A stretch of 12,567 bases of DNA from Candidatus Caccovivens faecavium. Lineage in GTDB: Bacteria; Bacillota; Clostridia; Christensenellales; UBA1242. Below are positions 6,790 through 12,567 of the stretch, piece after piece. A program made the translations under genes and the position numbers. Location: assembly GCA_018715545.1 (NCBI GenBank), contig DVLK01000036.1, forward strand, positions 1 through 12,567, read 5' to 3'. Under the pieces are notes generated by a model. The model did no database searches. It was given only the letters and a program-made list of their open reading frames with translations, and had not been told where the DNA came from. The stretch's first letter is position 1; every line of letters starts with the position of its first letter.

Positions 6790-8442
6790 TTAATTCAAAA
6801 AGACAATGGCAAGCACCATTGGACGGCGTTTGGTTCGTTTGAAAATAAAGTTCGACACATTTCTTCGTATTGTATTCTTAATAACTGATGGTTCTGCCCC
6901 TCTTAAATCTTGCTCTTTTAATGAAGCAATTATCATATTCTTTGCATCTTGAACAAAGCTCTCCGCCTCATCTTGATACACAACACCACGCGTGATAATG
7001 AAAGGGTCACCCGTAACATTGCCAGAAACATTGTTGATATTTACAACAACCACACAAAAACCATCTTCGGAAAGTTGCTTTCTTTCTCTTAGAACATTGC
7101 TGTCCATATCACCGATGCCGTAGCCGTCAATAAGTCTTTGACCTGCTGTTACAAGTCCAGACTTTTTAATACTATTAGGTGTTAATTCAACTTGAAGGCC
7201 AATTGTTGGAAGGATGATATTTCTCTCTTCCATACCTAATGCCATAGCAAGTCGTTTATGCATCATCAAATGTCTATACTCGCCATGAATTGGAATGAAG
7301 AATTTAGGCTTGCACAGAGAATGCATAATTTTGATTTCCTCTTGGCATGCATGCCCTGATGCGTGTACATCACTTAACTCATCATAGATGACATCAGCAC
7401 CCTTTTGATAGAGTGCGTTTATGACATTATATACTCCTTTTTCGTTCCCCGGAATAGGAGAGGACGACAAAACAATTAAATCATTAGAGCCAATTTTAAC
7501 ACCTTTAAAATCATCACCCGCCATTCTCGTCAAAGCACTCATCGGTTCGCCTTGACTTCCTGTTGTGACAATCAAAAGCTCACTATCTGCATACTTTCCA
7601 ATCTTATCAATATCAATCAAATTTTTCTTATCAAAAGTGATTTCCCCAAGTTTTAACCCAACTTCTGAGATGTTCACCATGCTTCTTCCTGTAAATGCCA
7701 CTTTTCTACCAAATTTTTCAGCAAGATTTAAAATCTGTTGAAGGCGATGAATGTTAGAAGCAAAAGTAGCAACAATCAATCTGTTATCAGGATGCTTTTC
7801 AAAAATTTCCTCTAATGCTCTGCCAACACTTTTTTCACTCATAGAGTAGCCTTTTCTGCAAACATTGGTGCTTTCGCAGAGAAGAAGATTTACACCCTTC
7901 TTGCCTAACTCACCAAAGCGTTGTAAATCGGTCATTACTCCGTCAATAGGTTCAAAGTCAATTTTAAAATCCCCTGTATGAATGACATTGCCTGCTGGCG
8001 TAGAAATACAAAGTGCCATAGAACCTGCAATAGAGTGCGATACCTTAATAAATTCAATCGCAAATGGCCCTATTTTAAGCACATTCTTTGGTTTAACAGA
8101 AATTGCCTTGTATTGAACCTTAGGGTATTCTTTCATCTTGTTTTCAACAAGTGCAAGTGTCAATCTGCTTCCATAAATAGGCGCTTTAATTTGGTCCAAA
8201 ACAAAAGGAAGTCCTCCAATATGATCCTCATGTCCATGCGTTAAAATGATAGCTCTTACCTTATCTTTGTTTGCGAGTAAATATGATATATCAGGCACAA
8301 CAACATCTATTCCTGGCATATCATCACCTGGAAAAGTAAGCCCCGCATCAACAACGATGATATCATCGCCATACTCGAAAGCGGTCATATTTTTGCCGAT
8401 TTCACCTACTCCTCCTAAAAATGTAATTTTAAGTTTGTTCAT
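6790..8442 (-). CDS. rnj: Ribonuclease J, 550 aa
   Basis: Metallo-beta-lactamase/beta-CASP ribonuclease with endonuclease and 5'-3' exonuclease activity, central to mRNA decay and rRNA 5' maturation in Bacillota. Zinc ligands are visible: HGHEDH (69-74), the H of SHSIAGS, D of HTGDFKID, and the C-terminal H of PIHGEYRHL. The order N-terminal lactamase part, inserted beta-CASP (around 205-345 with GRSMVN and TTGSQGEPMSAL) and C-terminal domain is complete; length matches RNase J1 (about 555). The frame opens earlier at 8487, but AAGGAGAT lies seven bases before the ATG at 8440-8442 and the predicted promoter overlaps the upstream codons, so 8442 is the start. It heads a two-gene unit with the TrmR-like gene. 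Only one paralogue is in the window, so J1 versus J2 cannot be decided. Confidence 0.96.
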   Translation of the reverse strand: MNKLKITFLGGVGEIGKNMTAFEYGDDIIVVDAGLTFPGDDMPGIDVVVPDISYLLANKDKVRAIILTHGHEDHIGGLPFVLDQIKAPIYGSRLTLALVENKMKEYPKVQYKAISVKPKNVLKIGPFAIEFIKVSHSIAGSMALCISTPAGNVIHTGDFKIDFEPIDGVMTDLQRFGELGKKGVNLLLCESTNVCRKGYSMSEKSVGRALEEIFEKHPDNRLIVATFASNIHRLQQILNLAEKFGRKVAFTGRSMVNISEVGLKLGEITFDKKNLIDIDKIGKYADSELLIVTTGSQGEPMSALTRMAGDDFKGVKIGSNDLIVLSSSPIPGNEKGVYNVINALYQKGADVIYDELSDVHASGHACQEEIKIMHSLCKPKFFIPIHGEYRHLMMHKRLAMALGMEERNIILPTIGLQVELTPNSIKKSGLVTAGQRLIDGYGIGDMDSNVLRERKQLSEDGFCVVVVNINNVSGNVTGDPFIITRGVVYQDEAESFVQDAKNMIIASLKEQDLRGAEPSVIKNTIRRNVSNFIFKRTKRRPMVLAIVFLN

Positions 8443-8462
8443 ATTATCTCCTTTTATTAATA

Positions 8463-8491
8463 ATTTTAATGTAAAAAAATTTTTCATTCAA
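8463..8491 (-). promoter_or_regulatory. Promoter of the RNase J operon
   Basis: Minus-strand TTGAAT (8491-8486), 17-bp spacer, TAAAAT (8468-8463). Predicted start near 8456 leaves a very short leader containing AAGGAGAT. The rest of the gap to the membrane gene (8499-8601) is AT-rich with no terminator seen. Confidence 0.5.
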
Positions 8492-8498
8492 TGAAAAA
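8480..8498. repeat. 19-bp perfect palindrome over the RNase J -35 box
   Basis: TTTTTCATT-C-AATGAAAAA: nine-base arms (8480-8488 and 8490-8498) around one central base. The -35 hexamer lies within it. It could be an operator; AT-rich composition makes chance occurrence possible. Confidence 0.35.
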
Positions 8499-8601
8499 GT
8501 TATCATTTATTTCTGATTAAATAATGATTTAAAAGTCAACTTTATTCCGCATAATCTTGGCTTTCAAAATTAACTCATACCATTTAAATTTTAATAGATT
8601 A

Positions 8602-9525
8602 TTAAATTATATACTTAGCTTTCTTAAAGCTATCTACCTCTTCTAATTTTTTCGGTGTCATAATTATTTTGCTGTTGATATAATAACGCATGCCCTGGCA
8701 GGTAAAAAATGTTATCATATCAAAGGTGCATAAAAGCGCAGTGATAAGAGGTATAGTAACCACCAAGCTATAAATTCCAGCTATATATGTGAAAAGGAAG
8801 AATATTAAGTAAGACAAGAAATTCACCAAAAGAGTTTTAAAGAAACGCCTTGAAACAACCTTAATACCACGCCTATAACCCTTGTCAACTGAAACGCCAA
8901 AGATGATGATTGCTGGCGCCCAGCCAGTTGTCGATATTTTATTAAGAGTAAAGAAAACTATAAGTATTAAGATTTCGCATAACGACAAAAAGTATGTCTG
9001 AAAATTTACGCTATCGACAAGTCCAACTGCAAAAACACAAGCAAAAATTGCCGACATAAAGATAATATCATAAAAGGTTTTTGCAAGTGCATATAAAAGT
9101 GACTTATTTAGAGTTTTAAACAATGCACTAAAAAATGAAACTTTGCTTTTGTTAGCCATGTAACCATAGAGCATTTCACAAATAACATATTTGCCAACAT
9201 TGAAAAGAAATGGTAAAAACAAAAATACTACCAAAAAAGCATAGACGGTGAGTCCAGCATTGGCACTAAACGCATCTTTGACAATATTTAAAATAATACT
9301 CAAAACATTGTGCAAGTATGAGCCAAAAGAGGCATGAAACATCGTCAAATAATTAGAAGCCACCTCAGAAACTTGTAAATTATTTTTAATAATTTCAGCA
9401 AAAGCAAAAAAGACCGGAAGTAAAAGCAAAACTGTAACGCAAAGCACAAAAAGATAATAAAGGAAAAGTTTTAACACCTTATCCCAGTTAGAGCAAAAAA
9501 GTTTAATAGAATTAACAAAAGCCAT
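8602..9525 (-). CDS. Multi-pass membrane protein of unknown function, 307 aa
   Basis: Not recognised. About six hydrophobic segments: roughly 18-46, 66-83 (weaker), 89-113, 140-170, 177-212 and 230-275, the last long enough for two helices. The middle holds a short polar loop with ANKSKVSFFSALFKTLNKS and a basic one with GYRRGIKVVSRRFFKT, both probably cytoplasmic by the positive-inside rule. The tail MTPKKLEEVDSFKKAKYII is soluble and charged. The repeating amphipathic FFSALFKTLNKS-like loops recall bacterial integral membrane proteins of the DUF975 or YciC kind, but I cannot confirm either. ATG at 9525 has AAAGGG (9531-9536) five bases upstream. The gene lies alone between greA and the RNase J operon, with 253 and 159 bases on its two sides, so it is probably its own transcript. 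Confidence 0.75.
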   Translation of the reverse strand: MAFVNSIKLFCSNWDKVLKLFLYYLFVLCVTVLLLLPVFFAFAEIIKNNLQVSEVASNYLTMFHASFGSYLHNVLSIILNIVKDAFSANAGLTVYAFLVVFLFLPFLFNVGKYVICEMLYGYMANKSKVSFFSALFKTLNKSLLYALAKTFYDIIFMSAIFACVFAVGLVDSVNFQTYFLSLCEILILIVFFTLNKISTTGWAPAIIIFGVSVDKGYRRGIKVVSRRFFKTLLVNFLSYLIFFLFTYIAGIYSLVVTIPLITALLCTFDMITFFTCQGMRYYINSKIIMTPKKLEEVDSFKKAKYII

Positions 9526-9653
9526 ATTTTCCCTTTAATCTTTAAGTCTGTGTAGTAAATTTTTATTAAATAGCATTGTCTTTTAACCTTTTAATAAAAT
9601 TTCTCTACAATTAAATAGCCAAAGCAAAACTAGCGCACCTAGTCATATCATAT

Positions 9654-9682
9654 ATATTAACAAACTAATAGGAAAAAATCAA
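9654..9682 (-). promoter_or_regulatory. Candidate promoter of the 307-aa membrane protein
   Basis: Minus-strand TTGATT (9682-9677), 17-bp spacer, TAATAT (9659-9654). It would give a leader of about 120 nt. Each box has one or two departures from consensus and AT-rich sequence gives false hits, so this is tentative. No T-tailed greA terminator was found in the gap 9526-9778; a short ACAAC-TGC-GTTGT hairpin lies near 9740. Confidence 0.3.
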
Positions 9683-9778
9683 TAAATTTTTAAAGATTTA
9701 AACAAAATATATTATCGGAAGCCAAGTCAAGCACAACGCAGTTGTATTTGAACAAAGCTGATATTCATAATAAGTTGA

Positions 9779-10249
9779 TTATATTTTAATATCAACAATT
9801 TTGAAATGAGAAACTCCGCCTGGCGTATGAACAACCACGCTTTCACCCTTCTTATGACCAATAATAGCCTTTGCAACAGGCGAAACATTGCTAATCACGC
9901 CATTCTTAGGATCGCTTTCAGATGAGCCTGAGATGCGATATTCAAGCTCTTCGTCAAAGTCTTCATCATATAATTTAACTTTTGTTCCGATATTAACAAC
10001 TGTGGAATCAATATTCTTTTTATCAATAACCTCAGCGTTTAAAAGGATGTTCTCCATTTCTGTAATTTCTGACTCAATTTGAGCTTGCTCATCCTTAGCA
10101 GCATCATATTCGCTATTTTCAGAAAGATCGCCAAATTCCCTTGCAATTCCAATTCTTTTAACAACATTTGGACGCTTTACAGTTTTATAATAATTCAACT
10201 TTTCTTCAAGTTGTTTTTTCCCTTCTGGTGTAAGATAATGTTTTTCCAT
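9779..10249 (-). CDS. greA: Transcription elongation factor GreA, 156 aa
   Basis: GreA enters the secondary channel of RNA polymerase and stimulates cleavage of backtracked transcripts. The N-terminal antiparallel coiled coil (about 10-75) carries the tip motif GDLSENSEYDAA with the acidic residues D41 and E44 that hold the catalytic metal. The C-terminal FKBP-like domain (about 80-156) includes SPVAKAIIGHKKGE and the final beta strands. Length is exactly in the family range of 155-160. The frame opens at 10264, but AGGAGG (10255-10260) is five bases before the ATG at 10247-10249, and MEKHYLTPEG is the usual GreA opening, so 10249 is the start. It has its own promoter and lies downstream of tRNA-Ser. 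Confidence 0.97.
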   Translation of the reverse strand: MEKHYLTPEGKKQLEEKLNYYKTVKRPNVVKRIGIAREFGDLSENSEYDAAKDEQAQIESEITEMENILLNAEVIDKKNIDSTVVNIGTKVKLYDEDFDEELEYRISGSSESDPKNGVISNVSPVAKAIIGHKKGESVVVHTPGGVSHFKIVDIKI

Positions 10250-10290
10250 AATGCCCTCCTTCAAGATAGCCTATAAATTTCAACTTAAAT

Positions 10291-10319
10291 ATTATAAATA
10301 AAAGAAAAATAAAAGTCAA
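10291..10319 (-). promoter_or_regulatory. Promoter of greA
   Basis: Minus-strand TTGACT (10319-10314), 17-bp spacer, perfect TATAAT (10296-10291). Predicted start near 10284, giving a leader of about 35 nt with AGGAGG. Confidence 0.8.
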
Positions 10320-10472
10320 CTAAATTTCACTTTTTCATATTAAATTATTCTCTCTGAATAAAAAATGTGAATTTAATGACTGCGTTTTTAATTATATGCA
10401 ATTTTTAAAAATACATTCCAAATATATATAACTTATAAATTTTAAATCAGCGAAAAACGAATGTAAAATTTT

Positions 10473-10536
10473 AACTATCACGCCTGGGCGAGCAAACGCA
10501 AACATAGTTGCCTTTACTTTTCCGCCCGTGCGAATC
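10473..10536. other. GC-rich, foldable island between tRNA-Ser and greA
   Basis: The 334-base gap between greA and the tRNA is very AT-rich except for about 60 bases here that are near half GC. They contain CGCCTGGGCG (10481-10490) and CGCCCGTGCG (10523-10532), complementary at eight of ten positions, enclosing a small hairpin GCAA/TTGC (10498-10511); AACTAT/ATAGTT (10473-10478 and 10504-10509) is an alternative pairing. No frame here looks like a gene. It could be a small structured RNA, part of the 3' trailer of the tRNA transcript, or a remnant. No strong terminator follows the tRNA. Confidence 0.35.
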
Positions 10537-10583
10537 TTTGCAAGTAAATTTCTCTCTTTGATAAACTTTAAAATTTTTTTGTT

Positions 10584-10673
10584 TGGCGCAGAAAGAGGGA
10601 TTCGAACCCTCGGTGCGATTTCTCGCACACAGCCTTTCCAGGGCTGCACCTTAAACCACTCGGACATCTCTGC
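10584..10673 (-). tRNA. tRNA-Ser, anticodon GGA
   Basis: Complete class II tRNA with a long variable arm. Acceptor GCAGAGA pairs with TTTCTGC (one G-T pair), the D-arm region is TCCGAGTGGTTTAAGG, anticodon stem CAGCC/GGCTG encloses CTGGAAA with anticodon GGA at 10639-10637, the variable arm TGCGA-GAAA-TCGCA is present, and the T-arm is GAGGG/CCCTC around TTCGAAT. The discriminator is G and the 3' CCA is encoded (10586-10584). It reads UCC and UCU. The gene is intact, but its first 17 bases are repeated 204 bases upstream, and its promoter lies beyond that copy, so the precursor would carry a leader of roughly 270 nt that RNase P must remove. Confidence 0.98.
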
Positions 10674-10711
10674 ATAATAAGGTTTAAGAAAATTTGTTTT
10701 TAAGTTTTGTT
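10657..10711. repeat. 55-bp direct repeat, copy 1 (in the intact tRNA-Ser)
   Basis: Perfect copy of 10861-10915. It covers the first 17 bases of tRNA-Ser (10673-10657) and 38 bases of leader. Identity stops abruptly at both ends. Confidence 0.98.
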
Positions 10712-10860
10712 TATGACCTTTAAACATCTATATGAGTGGTTTAAGGTCAATGGGGTCCCCAAAAACACTTGCTATTTTTGGGGTTAAGAGAAAAACAAGT
10801 TATAAAGCGAAGTTTTCAAATATATTTGAAAACAAGCCACTAAACGCAGTTTTTCTCGCG
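10712..10860. other. 149-bp hairpin-rich insert between the tRNA repeats
   Basis: The segment is nearly filled by three inverted repeats in a row: TGACCTTTAAAC/GTTTAAGGTCA (10714-10725, 10739-10749, one bulged base); CCCCAAAAA/TTTTTGGGG (10757-10765, 10775-10783); and GAGAAAAAC/GTTTTTCTC (10788-10796, 10849-10857), which encloses the perfect 22-bp palindrome at 10812-10833. No coding frame is visible. It may be a non-autonomous palindromic element. Bases 10734-10747 are an inverted copy of the tRNA D-arm region at 10648-10661. Confidence 0.6.
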
Positions 10861-10915
10861 CACTCGGACATCTCTGCATAATAAGGTTTAAGAAAATTTG
10901 TTTTTAAGTTTTGTT
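10861..10915. repeat. 55-bp direct repeat, copy 2 (truncated tRNA-Ser 5' end)
   Basis: Identical to 10657-10711. On the minus strand it gives the leader and the first 17 tRNA bases (10877-10861, GCAGAGATGTCCGAGTG), then breaks off in the D-loop into the insert. The rest of a second tRNA is absent. This copy is the one next to the promoter. Confidence 0.98.
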
Positions 10916-10952
10916 AAAAATATTCAACTTATTCCTTTGTTAGTGCGTTTAG

Positions 10953-10981
10953 ATTATAACACAAATCAAACAAAATTTCAA
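10953..10981 (-). promoter_or_regulatory. Promoter of the tRNA-Ser transcript
   Basis: Minus-strand TTGAAA (10981-10976), 17-bp spacer, TATAAT (10958-10953) preceded by TGT, an extended -10. Predicted start near 10946. It lies 28 bases after the mnmA stop. No comparably good promoter was found between it and the intact tRNA. Confidence 0.75.
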
Positions 10982-11008
10982 CTTATTAACATAATTTTTT
11001 CTTAAAAC

Positions 11009-12079
11009 TTAAAATTTTCTGTCTATTGTTCCACCACCATAGCATACGCCGTTTTCGTCATATAGCACCACAAACTGTCCTTCGGTGATGGCTTTTTGTT
11101 TTTCGTAGAAATCTACTTTGATGTCTTTATTATCTAAAATCTCCACCTTCACCTTTTGGTCAGGCTGGCGATAGCGAAATTTGGCAAAGCAATCAAATAC
11201 CTTTTGCTCTGGCAATTTTGGTATCCAATTAAAGGCACTAGCATAAAGCCCATTTGAATATAGTTCCGCGCACTCGCCCTGGCTGACATAGAGGATATTA
11301 TTTTCTAAATCCTTTTTCAGCACATACCACCTTTCGCCATTACCGCCATGCTTACCACCAATATTAAGCCCACGCCTTTGCCCAATTGTATAATACATCA
11401 GTCCATCATGTTCACCTACGACCTCACCGTCAAGTGTTTTAATTTCACCCTTTTGAGCTGGCAAATACTCTTTCAAAAACTTTCTAAAATTTCTTTCGCC
11501 GATAAAACAAATACCTGTCGAATCTTTTTTTTCGGCAGTTGACAAACCTAACTTTTTTGCTATTTCTCTAACCTCATGCTTTTCAATATCAGCAAGCGGA
11601 AAGATAACAGAAGAGAGTTGCTCCTGCGAAAGTTGATTTAAAAAATAAGATTGGTCCTTAGATAAATCCTTTGCCTTAGCTAAATATGTTAAACTTTCTT
11701 TTTCAAAATTTTTAGCATAATGCCCTGTGGCAATCTTGTCCGCACCAAGACGCTTCGCCATTTCTAAAAATGGTCCAAACTTAATTTCACGATTGCATAA
11801 AACATCAGGATTCGGTGTTCTTCCGCGCTTATATTCATCCAAAAAATATTGAAAAACTCGCTCATAATACTCTTTTGCGTAGTTCACACTATAATAAGGA
11901 ATACCTATCTTATCACAGACACGCTTAACATCTTCATAGTCCTCCATGGCAGTGCATTGACCATCTTCTTCATCCCAGTTAATCATGAAGAGTCCAATAA
12001 CATCATGCCCTTGCTGTTTAAGAAGATAGGCAGCCACACTTGAATCAACACCACCACTAATTCCAACAACAATTCTCAT
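11009..12079 (-). CDS. mnmA: tRNA-specific 2-thiouridylase MnmA, 356 aa
   Basis: Adds sulfur to C2 of wobble uridine 34 in tRNAs for Lys, Glu and Gln, using ATP to activate the uridine and sulfur relayed from a cysteine desulfurase. The N-terminal PP-loop SGGVDSS (8-14) binds ATP. The two catalytic cysteines are C95 in NPDVLCNREIKF and C191 in STGICFIGERNF. KDLSKDQSYFL (137-147) and the C-terminal beta barrel ending in YGGGTIDRKF complete the standard 350-370 residue chain. The ATG at 12079 is preceded by TAGGAG; the TAG of that site is the stop codon of the upstream zinc-ribbon gene, so the two are tightly coupled. No promoter or clear terminator was found at either end of the gene. Followed by the tRNA-Ser transcription unit. 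Confidence 0.97.
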   Translation of the reverse strand: MRIVVGISGGVDSSVAAYLLKQQGHDVIGLFMINWDEEDGQCTAMEDYEDVKRVCDKIGIPYYSVNYAKEYYERVFQYFLDEYKRGRTPNPDVLCNREIKFGPFLEMAKRLGADKIATGHYAKNFEKESLTYLAKAKDLSKDQSYFLNQLSQEQLSSVIFPLADIEKHEVREIAKKLGLSTAEKKDSTGICFIGERNFRKFLKEYLPAQKGEIKTLDGEVVGEHDGLMYYTIGQRRGLNIGGKHGGNGERWYVLKKDLENNILYVSQGECAELYSNGLYASAFNWIPKLPEQKVFDCFAKFRYRQPDQKVKVEILDNKDIKVDFYEKQKAITEGQFVVLYDENGVCYGGGTIDRKF

Positions 12080-12087
12080 AAATTCTC

Positions 12088-12564
12088 CTAAACTTTAAAG
12101 CCACCTGTTTCTGTTGTTTCAATGAAAACAGGAACTTTGAATTTTTTACATATAACATAAACACAACTTATAATCCACGCTAACACCCCTATTCCAATAG
12201 GTAGATACAATATGGAAAGATATTCAACAAGATATGAATTAAAAATCAAGCAAACAATGGCATATGCCATCATAGCGCTCATAAGGATCCCTTTTATATA
12301 TTTCCCAGTGTAATAGTAATGTGCCCCAAACAGTCCCAAAATCAAGGTGTAAATTAAGAGTTTTGTGTAAGATAAATCTTTTGGTAAATCCGATGTGTAA
12401 AGAATATAACTTCTATCTCCTTTTTTTATCATATTCTTGGCAGCGGTATTCGTAGCAAATTCTAAGCGCGAAAAAATAAGTCCACACTCATCACATTTAG
12501 TGGCATTAAGTAGACATTTATTGTCGCACCTTGGACACCTTTTAAAAATTTTGTTTTGCTTCAT
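12088..12564 (-). CDS. Zinc-ribbon and TM2-domain membrane protein, 158 aa (start near window edge)
   Basis: An N-terminal zinc ribbon, C10-P-R-C13 and C24-D-E-C27, is followed by a TM2 domain: helix LLIYTLILGLFGAHYYYTGKYIKGIL (69-94) with the typical G-FGAH-YY-G pattern, then helix 95-109 and a further segment 117-138. A short basic tail follows. TM2 proteins are widespread, small and mostly of unknown function; the ribbon suggests a cytoplasmic protein- or nucleic-acid-binding tip, but no job can be assigned. The stop overlaps the ribosome site of mnmA, so they form one transcript, though this need not mean shared function. The ATG at 12562-12564 leaves only three bases before the window edge; no ribosome site can be checked and the frame stays open, so the real start could be further upstream. 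Confidence 0.75.
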   Translation of the reverse strand: MKQNKIFKRCPRCDNKCLLNATKCDECGLIFSRLEFATNTAAKNMIKKGDRSYILYTSDLPKDLSYTKLLIYTLILGLFGAHYYYTGKYIKGILMSAMMAYAIVCLIFNSYLVEYLSILYLPIGIGVLAWIISCVYVICKKFKVPVFIETTETGGFKV

Positions 12565-12567
12565 AAA

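Noticed and set aside
8443..8487. Fifteen extra N-terminal residues for RNase J
   Set aside because: RNase J family starts directly with the lactamase strand; AAGGAGAT before 8442 and the promoter position fit the shorter form.
10392..10727. Minus-strand frame of 111 codons with WFKVQPWKGC-type sequence
   Set aside because: It is translation through the tRNA-Ser gene and its AT-rich flank, with no ribosome site; the tRNA explains the signal.
10712..10860. Second, degenerate tRNA on the plus strand, suggested by GAGTGGTTTAAGG
   Set aside because: No acceptor, anticodon or T-arm can be built around it.
1..12567. CRISPR array, insertion sequence with transposase, or toxin-antitoxin pair
   Set aside because: No regularly spaced repeats, no transposase or integrase gene and no recognisable antitoxin were seen.

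Overview
The window looks like chromosome of a low-GC member of the Bacillota, most likely Clostridia rather than Bacilli. It is roughly one third GC, with strong Shine-Dalgarno sites on most genes, sigma-A-type promoters (TTGACN/TATAAT), an RNase J, and a class A RNase P RNA (Bacilli usually carry class B). The lineage call is an inference; no single gene here fixes a genus.

Left part (1-4240) is the accessory-looking stretch. It holds a phage-type large terminase with its own promoter and no visible phage neighbours. Divergent from it is a secreted/membrane SH3-like protein. Next comes a small sigma-region-4-like helix-turn-helix protein whose promoter carries a dyad that could be an operator, and then an unrecognised multi-pass membrane protein. 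The two plus-strand genes share an odd layout: a perfect TATAAT box exactly six bases before ATG and no usable ribosome site, which predicts leaderless mRNAs.

Right part (4236-12567) is read entirely leftwards and is dominated by RNA metabolism. From right to left: a zinc-ribbon/TM2 membrane protein coupled to mnmA (2-thiolation of tRNA U34); tRNA-Ser(GGA); greA; an unrecognised membrane protein; RNase J coupled to a TrmR-like tRNA methyltransferase; a divergent diadenylate-cyclase-like protein; and rnpB. RNase P RNA would process the long tRNA-Ser leader, while MnmA and the TrmR-like enzyme both act on wobble uridines.

The most unusual spot is upstream of tRNA-Ser. The first 17 bases of the tRNA plus 38 bases of leader occur twice as a perfect 55-bp direct repeat. 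Between the copies lies a 149-bp insert made of three successive hairpins, and the insert contains an inverted 14-base piece of the tRNA D-arm region. The promoter lies beyond the second copy, so the tRNA transcript would now carry a truncated tRNA 5' end and the hairpin element as leader. This may be a small mobile or palindromic element inserted in a tRNA gene, but 55 is also a common assembler k-mer, so an assembly artefact must be excluded. Other points of interest are the lost RHR motif in the cyclase-like protein, an apparently missing GGU loop in RNase P RNA, a GC-rich structured island beside the tRNA, and promoter-overlapping dyads.
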